From: Anaspis maculata
Taxonomy: Eukaryota > Arthropoda > Insecta > Coleoptera > Scraptiidae
DNA length: 64,000 nt
Direction of reading: 5' to 3'
Assembly: GCA_949128115.1 (NCBI GenBank)
Contig: OX421961.1
Span: 129,087,050 to 129,151,049, forward strand
A program made the translations under genes and the position numbers. Of the stretch, positions 1 to 8,664 are shown piece by piece. The notes under the pieces were generated by a model. The model had not been told where the DNA came from and made no database searches. It was given only the letters and a program-made list of their open reading frames with translations. How positions within the stretch are numbered: the stretch's first letter is position 1; every line of letters begins with the position of its first letter.

Positions 1-198
1 CAAAAGCATTTTAAACTCGGTTATTCACGAAAGTCATAACTTCATTTATTATAATGGCACCCCTGTATTTTTTGACATGATTGGATCGGTCTATGGTCTG
101 GCTACATTTTTCATAAGGTATGTCACTATTTCCTATAACTAAAATGCATATTTTTGAATTATTGGACATTTTTTGTGCAAAATAATTTTGAACACCCT

Positions 199-313
199 GT
201 AACGGGTGTTTTTTGAATCTGGCGTCCAAGTATGCTGTGCTTCAGCCGAAAGGAGCCTCATTCGGCCGGAGCACAGCATGCTTGGACGCCAGATTCGAAA
301 AAACACCTGTTAC
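199..313. repeat. Hairpin MITE, copy 1
   Basis: An almost perfect palindrome. The left arm starts GTAACGGGTGTTTTTTGAAT and continues through CTGGCGTCCAAG; the right arm ends with the reverse complement (CTTGGACGCCAGATTCG, then CACCTGTTAC). The short loop contains AGCCTCATTCGG. A diverged copy lies at 4476-4600. It encodes nothing and is most simply a foldback MITE. Confidence 0.75.
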
Positions 314-559
314 TGTATCTAAAGCCAAACCTTATGAAGTCAGGCAGGAAAAGCTGTTCTTTTTTCCTTATGGTGGTAATCATGTTCTGACGTTTTGATG
401 CGGCGTTGCCAAACTGAATTTTTGGGTCTCAATGCATGACTACTGACTAGGTATTATAATTATTATTATTATTTACTGAAAAAATATCTCACTGCTAAGT
501 TTTATACTTATAACGTTATAAACCGCGAGGGTGCGTCAATTTGAAGTTATTAGGCCTTT

Positions 560-765
560 GACTGCGATATATTTGAATTTGAGAGCATAGGAAATACATT
601 GGAAATACCTGAGAATACTTGGAAATTTTAGGAAATACTGAGGAATACATGGAAATACCTGGGAATATCGAGAAATATCGAAGAGTACTTGGGAAATAAT
701 AGGGAATACGTGGAAATTCAGGAATATGTCGGAAATACATGGTATTCTCGGAATACCTGTACAAA
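560..765. repeat. Degenerate GGAAATAC short tandem repeat
   Basis: About 200 bp in which GGAAATAC, GGGAATAC and GGAATAYNTGG recur every 8-20 bases without a strict period. Open frames here on either strand are by-products of the repeat (runs of Ile, Pro, Tyr and Ser) and are not genes. Confidence 0.65.
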
Positions 766-971
766 ATTTCATGAGTGGTTGGCCCCTCGGGAAAGCCTCT
801 CTCATTATTTTTTGCATATTTTCCCTAGTATTGACTTAAGCTTCATACACCCGGTCGTAAACAAAGCCCTGAAGAAAGAATCGGGTTAGTCAAGTCAGGT
901 GACCTCGCAGGCCATGGCACCGGATCAAGTAATCAACTTGAAAATCAAACTAATTTTAAATCCAAAATGCA

Positions 972-1249
972 TCAACTAATTCTGACAACCAACGTCAATA
1001 TGACTTCTATTGTACGTCACTTTCAAATTTTGACAAGAAATTATTATGTAAAAAATAAAAAACTCAAAATGTCGGAACAAGGAACTAATCAATATTATTT
1101 ATTGAAGTAGAACAACAAATCAATAGTGATAACATTTACGACTACATTTGCAATCGTAAAAACTGTTTGAAATGACAAAACTTCTTGGCAAAATTGAAAA
1201 GTTACGTACAATAGAAGTCACTTTGACGTTGGTTGTCAGAATTAGTTGA
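972..1249. repeat. Inverted-repeat MITE, about 280 bp
   Basis: The arm TCAACTAATTCTGACAACCA at 972 is matched in reverse complement by TGGTTGTCAGAATTAGTTGA ending at 1249. The match continues inward about 75 bp with a few mismatches (TGACTTCTATTGTACGT is shared). The roughly 125-bp centre has no coding signal. No target duplication is clear. Confidence 0.7.
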
Positions 1250-2016
1250 TTTTCATTGCACGCTAAGTTTAATCGATGAAATTTTTGTCCAGTTTTTAGA
1301 AAAACCGAATTATTTTTTAAACTATCAACTTTTGAGGAAAAACATGAGAGGTAAAAAAAATGTGAAATGAGACGCTTGATACGAATAAAAAATAAAAAAC
1401 AGGAGGTGCTATTTGAAAAAATTGAGTTATGGCCCTTCAAAATTTACCAAAATCAATGTGTCACAGCAAGGTGATACCGAAACGGAAATAGGCGATATTA
1501 CCGCAAAAAGATACCCTATGCTATGGCTTAAACATGGGCAAAGTCCCAACTTGATAACCTAAAAACCAAATGCCTTGCGATTTATTTAGTAAGTGCCTAC
1601 AAACGCATTAATTTTTAGAAAAAAATAATAACTTCGGAACGGTCGAAGCGAATTGCAAAATCTAAACGAATTTGTAATGCCTGCGAAAGGGCAAATCTAA
1701 ATATGCAAAACTATACAGGGGGTGCCGCCTTAAAAAGCTCGTTCAAAAACTGCTCTGCAAAAATGGGCCACCCTGTATAGAGCAAAATAATTTTACAAAT
1801 TGCACTTTGACCTCCCGTTTGCAGTGCCGTTTGGTTCCCTTCGATATCATTAATGGCGTAGGTGCAATTGAGCTCGCCCATATCAATGACTCACCCTGTA
1901 TGTTATATTAGAGGAGAATTTCAACTTCATTTTAATATAAATTTCACATCGGTGCAAGGTACAGGTCAATAGCTGTGAATTTTTGATAATGACTCCGAAG
2001 CTACGGCTCGGCCGCA
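1250..2016. other. Non-genic stretch with CACCCTGTAT motifs
   Basis: No gene seen. It holds a possible MITE at about 1716-1777, flanked by TATACAGGGGGTG and CCACCCTGTATA, plus another CACCCTGTAT at about 1891. The string AAGCTACGGCTCGG near 1997 recurs at about 3412 in a diverged setting. Confidence 0.5.
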
Positions 2017-3043
2017 AATAATAGGGTATGTGACGGTTTTTCAATTTTGGTCTAAATAATTTCTAATTGCTTGGTTTCCACTGAAAGTAGTATTTATTTG
2101 GTTGAAAGCATGTTTATTTTACGTGAAAAAAATCTTCTTTATTTCGCTAAAATATTTGGCGCCCAAACGCTTTATGAAAGTCAACGGCCATTGTGACGTC
2201 ACAGTTCATAAACTGTCAAGTGTCATTCGCGAATGTAAACAAACCATCACATGTTCGCAAGGACGCTGTTCTGTTTGGAGAACAATGAGTGGAAAATCAT
2301 ATCACTGGTGTGTGGTGCCTCTTTGCAAAAACACGGGAAGAAGTTCCCCACATTAACTTTTCATTGTGGTACCCAAAAAAGAACACATGAGAAGGAAGTG
2401 GCTGAAACTTGCAAGAAGGGATCCAACCAAATGGATTATCTTCGGAGTCGTCCATCTATTTTTGTGAAAACCATTTTGATGTAGGTATATGAGCTTGGTA
2501 GGTAGGTACCTTTAATTATATCAAGTATCATATGTGTTATATAATCGATAAATGATACTAAAACACAATTTGAGATTTGAGGTTATGTTATTAAAAGTGA
2601 AGTTAGTGGTTGGTCAGACTTTAGGCTACCGTATTTTAGTGAATGTGCCTACAGTTTTATCATGACGAGAAAAAAACTGCCCAACCATTACAGCGTCCAT
2701 TTGAGGCAGCGTACTGCTATTCGCTCTCGAGAAACCTGGATCACATTTTCTTTTCAGGTGTAATTGAAAACACCGACACGCTTCGTCACACGCTACGGGC
2801 TACGTGACATCTCCGGTGACAGATGAGAAATGACAGATATGAAGATTGACGTCACACCCAATCGTGGCGCGTTTTAGGTCACGTGACATTGATTTAAAAT
2901 AATTTAATTTTTAATTTCACTTTTCTCATCAATTAATCAATGTATCATCGAGAAATGTTGCACAAGCTACATTTCAATTTTCACTTGCTCATAACAAAGA
3001 CATAAAACCATTAAAATCTGACACAGTCACATACCCTATTATT
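2017..3043 (+). mobile_element. TIR-bounded DNA element holding a THAP fragment
   Basis: A perfect 18-bp terminal inverted repeat, AATAATAGGGTATGTGAC at 2017-2034 and GTCACATACCCTATTATT at 3026-3043, bounds 1,027 bp containing a decayed THAP domain. If the true end is GGGTATGTGAC, the flanking TA on both sides would fit a TA target duplication. Beyond the THAP piece no transposase is seen, so this is probably a deletion derivative of a THAP-carrying DNA transposon. Superfamily unassigned. Confidence 0.55.
2285..2480 (+). pseudogene. Decayed THAP zinc-finger domain
   Basis: Reading from the ATG at 2285 gives HWCVVPLCKNT, the N-terminal C-x4-C pair of a THAP finger. After an in-frame TAA the same frame resumes with VPKKEHMRRKWLKLARRDP, matching the FxxVPxxxxxRxxWLxxARR region of THAP proteins. 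A one-base shift then gives FCENHFD at 2460-2480, the C-x2-H that completes the C2CH finger. GTAGGT follows immediately and could be an old splice donor. The order and spacing of C, C, W, C and H are those of a THAP DNA-binding domain. With one stop and one frameshift it cannot make the domain now. It lies inside the 2017-3043 element, so it is probably transposase-derived. Confidence 0.7.
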
Positions 3044-3736
3044 CGTTGCTTGCTGGTGCTTGATATCTTTTCCTCCGAAGGAAACGAAATCCAATACAGA
3101 AAGTATTTTAACTTGAATGGATAGCTCATGGTCTTGGTACGCTAACCAAGAAAAATCTTTCCGAAATAATCATAATCAATCACAATAATAACATTTTGGT
3201 GTAAGACGGCTTCGCCGATCAAGTGCTGGAACTCGCATTTAGATGTAGAAAGTTGCGATATGCGGGTAACTAGGTACATGTTCTCATGAAAATATATCAC
3301 TACATGTAGGGAATTATATTTAGAGAGAACAATTTGAACTTCCTTTTGAAAAAAACTCCACTTCGATACGACCGTCGGGTCAATTGTGATGGATTTTTGA
3401 AAACGACCGCAAAGCTACGGCTCGGCGCATACGCGGCCCTACAAATTTAAAATCAGACGTGCTATAAACACTACTTTCTTTAACACTTTGAATTAGCCAA
3501 TACTAGGTACCTGAAGGATAATGGCACTCAAACTACTAAACATGTTTGCTCAATAAGAAAAAAAAAAGTAGGTAGGTATCACTAAAAATCATGTGACAGA
3601 CTACCATTTTTTCGGTTTTTCGATCAAAAAGAATTGTTCCAATTCAAAAATGAACCCGACATTCGTGTTCAGGTGGTCGAAATCAGTTGGAAAACATTTT
3701 TTTATAAGTAACAGAATGACGTTTATGTGGTCGGTT

Positions 3737-3740
<4 letters not shown>
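3044..3740. other. Non-genic stretch
   Basis: AT-rich sequence with no coding signal. About 3350-3440 is a diverged direct repeat of about 1915-2015; both hold a GGTCAAT string and AAGCTACGGCTCGG. Confidence 0.4.
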
Positions 3741-3773
<33 letters not shown>

Positions 3774-3774
3774 G
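3741..3774. repeat. (GTCT)n microsatellite
   Basis: Eight to nine uninterrupted TGTC/GTCT units after GGTCGGTTTGTT. The 118-bp tandem repeat follows about 200 bp later. Confidence 0.95.
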
Positions 3775-3974
3775 ACCGTGTAGAAATTAAGACGCTGTAC
3801 TCCTCGGGAATTGAAGCCTTGGAACTTTTTCCGATGGATAGCTGATGTCCCCAAGGGTGGCCAATTGGCTATTTTTGTGAACTTCTCTTCGGGAAATAAA
3901 GCTACAGCCCTTAAAAATTGAACTTAATACGATGGTTAGCTAAGGTCCTCAACGACCAAATAGGCAGATTGGCT

Positions 3975-4371
3975 TTCATAATTCCGCTGCCATCTTGGCT
4001 GCCATATTGAAATTTCTTATTAGTGTAACGATTTTCATGAAACTTGAAGCTTACCTTTGTCTCGTATGATCATTTTTATTTTTAAGTCAAATTTCATGAT
4101 TCCCCCACCATCTTGGCCGCCATATTGAAATCTTTTATAACTGGAAGGATTTTCATGAAGCTTGAAAGTTACCTTTGTCTCGTATGATCATTCCTATTTT
4201 CAAGCTGAGTTTCATGATTCCGCCGCCATCTTGGCCGCCACATTGAAATCTTTTATTAGTGGAACGATTTTCATGAAACTTGGAACTTACCCTTGTCTAG
4301 TACGATCATTCTGATTTTCAAGCCGAATTTCATGTTTCTGCCGAAATTTTGGCCGCCATATTGGAATTTTT
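3975..4371. repeat. 118-bp tandem repeat, about 3.4 copies
   Basis: Units begin TTCATRATTCCGCC at 3975, 4093, 4211 and 4329, exactly 118 bp apart. Each contains CATCTTGGCCGCCATATTGAA, then ATTTTCATGAA and a TTGTCTCGTATGATCATT block. The last copy is partial and more diverged. No coding frame spans the units. Confidence 0.9.
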
Positions 4372-4475
4372 TGCCCAAGACGGTAGAACCCCATAATTAC
4401 TTAACATCTTGCGTTCACTAATCCTTCAAAATGGAAGTGCGCTACTGAGCCTTATGGCCATGAGGCATATTCGCT

Positions 4476-4600
4476 TGTTTTAAATCTGGCGTCAAGCGAG
4501 GCGTCGAGCATGCTGTGCTCCGGCCGAATAAGGCTGTTTTCGGCTGAAGCACAGCATAAGCATACTTGGACGCCAGATTTAAAAAAAAAACACCCGTTAT
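4476..4600. repeat. Hairpin MITE, copy 2
   Basis: Second copy of the 199-313 hairpin. TTTTAAATCTGGCGTC on the left matches GACGCCAGATTTAAAA on the right, followed by AACACCCGTTAT. The left arm carries an extra AAGCGAGGCGTC block and lacks the outermost AACGGGTG, so this copy is older or rearranged. Confidence 0.7.
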
Positions 4601-4833
4601 ATTATCTTGATTAATTGATAGACGAATCTAGTTTACCTTTTCTCCTGACGCATGTGCGAATTGTGAAGGGCTTGCCATTGGTACACTCCGGTCACGTGAT
4701 ACAATTCGTGCAAATTCCAAAAATTAACACAGTAAAATTGAGTGAATACTAATTTTCGCTATAGATTCGTCAGTTTTAGTTCACTTAAAAGTATGATTGA
4801 ACAATAGGGTGTGTTTTTAGTGATTACTGCACA

Positions 4834-5235
4834 ATGGAAATCGGCGAAAATAGTAGTGGATCCAATAAACATTTCTGTTATTGGAACTGCAGAAGTGATA
4901 GCCGCTACAATGAGCAAAACTTGTTTTATTTTGAAAGATTTCCAAAAACATACTTGAAATACCGTGAAGGTGATATCCCCAAACGTCAATTTTGAGGTCA
5001 TTTAAAGAACTGTATGCGATGCCACAAGTCAGAAAAATGGATTAGGTTATGTAAACCTTTTGGTGGCGACACTGGTCGACTCCAAAGTATCCCAGACATT
5101 GCAAAAGACACATATTTATGTTCCCTGCACTTTATTCACTCCAGTGGGCCCTCACAAGAGTTTCCGGACCCAGTACAAGCCACTGTTGGTACTGTTGGTA
5201 GCACCGCTGTTGTCACGACATCCTTGGTCACGTGA
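4834..5235 (+). pseudogene. THAP domain of a transposase-like protein, one stop
   Basis: The frame from ATG 4834 reads MEIGENSSGSNKHFCYWNCR: C-x3-C followed by SDSRY, the usual opening of the THAP domain found in front of DDE transposases in invertebrates. After the TGA at 4993 the same frame continues with MRCHKSEKWIRLCK, then TYLCSLHF (the C-x2-H pair) and GPSQEFPDPVQAT, a segment I know from that THAP subgroup. It ends at TAG 5233-5235. The finger is therefore complete in one frame apart from a single stop. An intron hiding the stop is possible, but I see no convincing splice pair. No DDE catalytic domain follows; a Harbinger element begins 73 bp downstream. Confidence 0.65.
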
Positions 5236-5636
5236 TCGCCGCTCGCCCGCTCGATCGATGTTGTTTTCGGTGTTTTCACACTTTTCATTTGTGAAATACT
5301 GACTTTTACCCCCGGTTGCAAGAAACTAAAATTTGCTCCGTCGCAAATTAGCTTCGGTACCAAACTCGGTATCAAATGGTAGGCTATTTGTAGGCGTAAA
5401 AAAAGGAGTGTCTAGGGTGACGACTGACATAATATGTCAAACAAAAAATTGAATAAAATATGGAATGGAAAGCTGAGCTGATATTGTGAGTGAGAAAAGC
5501 ACTGGTGTGCCTAATTCAAACCGAGTATACGTTTGGGTTTACATTTTGTGCTCATAAATAGAGAATTTTGGCTGATGGGTGCAGGCAATCAGTTATACAG
5601 GTTTGTTTGTATGAGGACATTTGAAACAGTTGAAGT

Positions 5637-5897
5637 CTAGCTGTCAAGAGTCAAGCAAATTTGAAGAGTGGAAATGGTGCGCGGAAAGCAATACACCGAA
5701 GAAGATAGCTCTAGGTCTTCAACTCCGATGAGATCCACGATCCGCAACACATTGTCCTTCGTGAACCTATATCGCTCCTTAAATTCCTTGTCGTTGTAAA
5801 ACTCGAAGAGGTTTTTCCGCTCAGCATTTACACGACGAACTGCACCTGCAACGTCTTGCTCTTCTTCAGAAGAGGAAAATTCGGAGACTCTCGAAAA
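5637..5897 (-). pseudogene. HARBI1-like transposase N-terminal fragment
   Basis: Open minus-strand frame from after TAA (5898-5900) to TAG (5637-5639), about 86 codons. It contains SSSEEEQDVAGAVRRVNAER, then EFYNDKEFKERYRFTKDNV and ISTLQICLTLDS. This matches the start of Harbinger transposases, where an acidic patch is followed by FxxxFRxSKxxxxxL and a SPxxQLLxxLRFxATG-like helix. The DDE catalytic core that should follow is absent, so this is a remnant. There is no upstream ATG in frame. It belongs to the 5309-7057 element. Confidence 0.65.
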
Positions 5898-5900
5898 TTA

Positions 5901-6762
5901 AGAAAGCGCCGAGTCAGACATTTTAGATACGCATACAGCGTGACATATTGCGACGGCCCGGTCAACAACAAACCGTCCACCACACGTTTCGATCCGGTTA
6001 ACTCTTTATTGCAGTTGCCGAGTCGTGTGTCGTGTTGGGACCTGATGGGCAAGGGACCTAAACTACCTAAATGTGCACATCCAAGGGTTAGGGCAAGAGA
6101 CAATAAGACAAGAGAAAAGAGGCAGCCATTTTCAGTGTGTGAGGTCTATTTTTGTACCAAAGAAAAACTTGACAACTCCAGAATTCAGTTTCATTCCTTT
6201 CTCTCAATTTCTTTGCTGTTGCTCATGCCAACGACTCCTGCAGTATTTCCTGTCGTCAAAAGCTGTTCTGGAGCTACTGAATCAGCACTGGATATCACCT
6301 TGACACATGCTTGATACAGTGTCACTAGCGGCCCAAAATTGTTCAAGTTTCGTCACGGGATCACAGTCCCAGTACTCCTGTAACTCATCGTTGTCACCGA
6401 AGCACTCATACATTGACTGAGCAATACTTTGCAATAAAGAGCCCCGCGTTCTTGGTGTAAACAACAGCTTTGTTTCCGCCGTACAGGTACAGGGCTCGTG
6501 GAGGCACCCAGCAAGTGTTCGCAATTTCAGTCGGTAACTCCCATCGCCTGAACCTGGAATTGTTGATCGACATAATAGCATTTACGGAGGCAGTTTGTCA
6601 TATTCACCTGATCGACAGCCTGTGCATGGATTTATGCCTCAATTCGGCGCAATGATTTGCATATTATTCTTCAAAACTCGAAGAAATAAATAATGCTGTT
6701 AACCTCTGAAATTCCTGACGCTTCTTTGACTTTGACAGCTCGCGATGCGAGGTAGGTACATC
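5901..6762. other. Harbinger interior, no recognised gene
   Basis: Between the two transposase fragments. A plus frame at 5856-6314 and a minus frame at 6282-6581 are open for 152 and 99 codons, but I recognise no domain in either. The second contains CTCTAETKLLFTPRTR. Both may be degraded second-ORF material. Confidence 0.35.
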
Positions 6763-7002
6763 TTATCTACGAGACGGTTTTTTTTGATCGGCAATGACAC
6801 AACGAACTGCATCTTCTACTTCTTGTTCTTCTTCAGAAGAATAAAAATCGAAGACGTTGGAAAATTCAAAATAAAGTGTCGAATCAGACCTTTTAGCGCT
6901 TTTAGGTACGTGCATACGCATAAAAAAAAGTAAGTAGTTCAAATGCGTGATAACCTTAGCCACAGCCTGTTTGCTACCTCGTTTGATACCCTGTTCCTGC
7001 AA
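6763..7002 (-). pseudogene. Second HARBI1-like N-terminal fragment
   Basis: A 79-codon minus frame ending in FYSSEEEQEVEDAVRCVIAD. It lines up with SSSEEEQDVAGAVRRVNAER of the 5637-5897 fragment, and the upstream DNA is also alignable (CGAGTCAGAC versus CGAATCAGAC). It stops just after the acidic patch, so less of the transposase is left than in the other copy. Confidence 0.55.
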
Positions 7003-7057
7003 CCCGATTCAATTTGCTACGTCGCAAAATTTGCTACCACGTTCCTGCAACCGGGCA

Positions 7058-7680
7058 TTTAGAGAAAAAAAATCGTATCGTATATAACGTTAGTAATTCA
7101 AAATTGTATTTAATTTCATGCTCTATAAATTTAGTACACGTAGAACAATTTCTTGCATGAAAAAAATACCAATTTGGCCAATATCCCATGTAAAAATAAA
7201 AACTTGCACAAATCGTTTGAATTGCCGCCTTTTCAGCAAACTTGCTGCTGCGCACTTTCGACCACTCCATATACTAGAATCCCCTATTCGTTTATTTAAC
7301 GATTGATTTTTTTTCGAAACATCGAAATCCTGTGTGGCCTCATTTTACAAGGTGGTTCGTCCACCAAATGGATATACCTTTTGGGTTTTTCGGTAGGTCC
7401 AGTTCTCCGAGGGAAACTAGGATCTGGCTTTGATATTTTTCTTACGCTGTTCATTTAGAAGTTACAGGGTGATTGATGTATTTGGTCGATTTTTTTATAG
7501 GACGACTCTATGGATTCGATTAAAATTTTGTGGGTTTATCCTTCTACTGATAGCGTTAGCTATCAGAATTGAACTGTGTGTTAACACAGTTCAATTGTTA
7601 AAAGATGCACCTTACGTCATCGATCGTATGCGTACGAATTAATATCGAGACGTAATAGTACGGATAGCGACATGTTACCT
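7058..7680. other. Non-genic stretch with a short palindrome
   Basis: No gene seen. GAACTGTGTGTTAACACAGTTC at about 7569-7590 is a short near-perfect palindrome. An ACAGGGTG motif occurs near 7465. Confidence 0.45.
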
Positions 7681-8434
7681 AAGTCATTTCATCACGCGAC
7701 AGACTTGGTCAAATCAATAGTTTTTGTGATGGCAAACAAGGAGAACGATTTCTGTCACTACGTCAAACATGTCAAATAAAAAATTTGCTAAAGTCATTTC
7801 ATCACGAGACAGAAACTGTTAAATCCAAATGGTCGGGAAACCCCGGCGTTCAGGTAGTAACGCAGGTACCTATGGCGTGGTCGCCGTGGTCAGTATAACT
7901 GGTATTCAAGTGATATTTGAGTTATGTTTAACTTGAAATTGATGAATTTGTTGGGATACAAAACAACGGTACAAAAAGTACTCTTGATGAAACAAACTCA
8001 TCAATTTCAAGTTAAACATAACTTAAATATCACTTGAATACCAGTTATACTGACCACGGCGACCACGCCATAGGTACCTGCGTTAGTATCTGAACGCCGG
8101 GGTTTCCCGACCCTTTGGATTTAACGGTTTCTGTCTCGTGATGAAATGACTTTTGTAAGTTTTTATTTGACATGTTTGACACCCTGTAACTTCTGAAGCA
8201 ACCGACGCATGAGTGACAGGAGTTTTTTTCCTTGTTTGCCATCACAAAAACTATCGATTCAACCGTTTCTGTCTCGTGATGGAATGACTTTAGTAAGTTT
8301 GTTTTTTTTTTTGACATGTTTGACACCCTGTAACTTCTTAAGCAATCGACGAATGTGTTACAAAAGTTGTTTTCCTTGTTTGCCATCACAAAAACTACCG
8401 ATTTGACCAAGTCTGTCGCGTGATGAAATGACTT
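7681..8434. repeat. Long foldback with internal tandem repeats
   Basis: The outer arm AAGTCATTTCATCACGCGAC at 7681 is matched in reverse complement at 8415-8434. The inner arms meet around a roughly 40-bp loop near 7955-7993; GAAATTGATGA pairs with TCATCAATTTC. The right arm holds two to three copies of a roughly 130-bp unit (GACATGTTTGACACCCTGTAACTTCT, then CTTGTTTGCCATCACAAAAACTA, then TCTGTCTCGTGATG). The left arm has only about half as many, so the arms are unequal. Frames here are repeats of the same unit and not genes. Confidence 0.85.
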
Positions 8435-8664
8435 GGAAATTCATGTTGCTATTCGGCGTAGGTACTATAAGCCCCATCATTCAAGTCCGGTTTCGATAAC
8501 CCAGGCCTGTTTTACATTTCCAACAGGGAAATTCTCGGGAAATTGGAAATTGTTTGAAAATGTTCAAAAGTCAGTTTACCTCTTGTTTAATTAACATTTG
8601 GTAAAAATCTGTCCATGGGATAAAAAGTTGGAAAATTTGCAGTTTTTCCAGAGATGAAAATTCA

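Larger units (their letters stand above)
5309..7057 (-). mobile_element. PIF/Harbinger-type element with TIRs
   Basis: The left end CCCCCGGTTGCAAGAAAC and the right end, read in reverse complement as TGCCCGGTTGCAGGAAC, are inverted repeats of the type seen on insect Harbinger elements. The similarity runs on for about 70 bp (GCAAATT, CGACG, GGTATCAAA). TTTA lies directly outside both ends, consistent with the usual TTA target duplication. Inside, two segments on the minus strand resemble the start of the HARBI1-type transposase. They are diverged copies of each other, so the element is internally duplicated or one copy sits within another. Confidence 0.7.

Noticed and set aside
536..817. 93-codon minus ORF rich in Ile, Pro and Ser
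   Set aside because: Produced by the GGAAATAC tandem repeat; no domain, and all frames show similar periodic text.
6282..6581. Second (Myb-like) Harbinger ORF
   Set aside because: A 99-codon frame with CTCTAETKL text, but no Myb/SANT tryptophan spacing could be seen.
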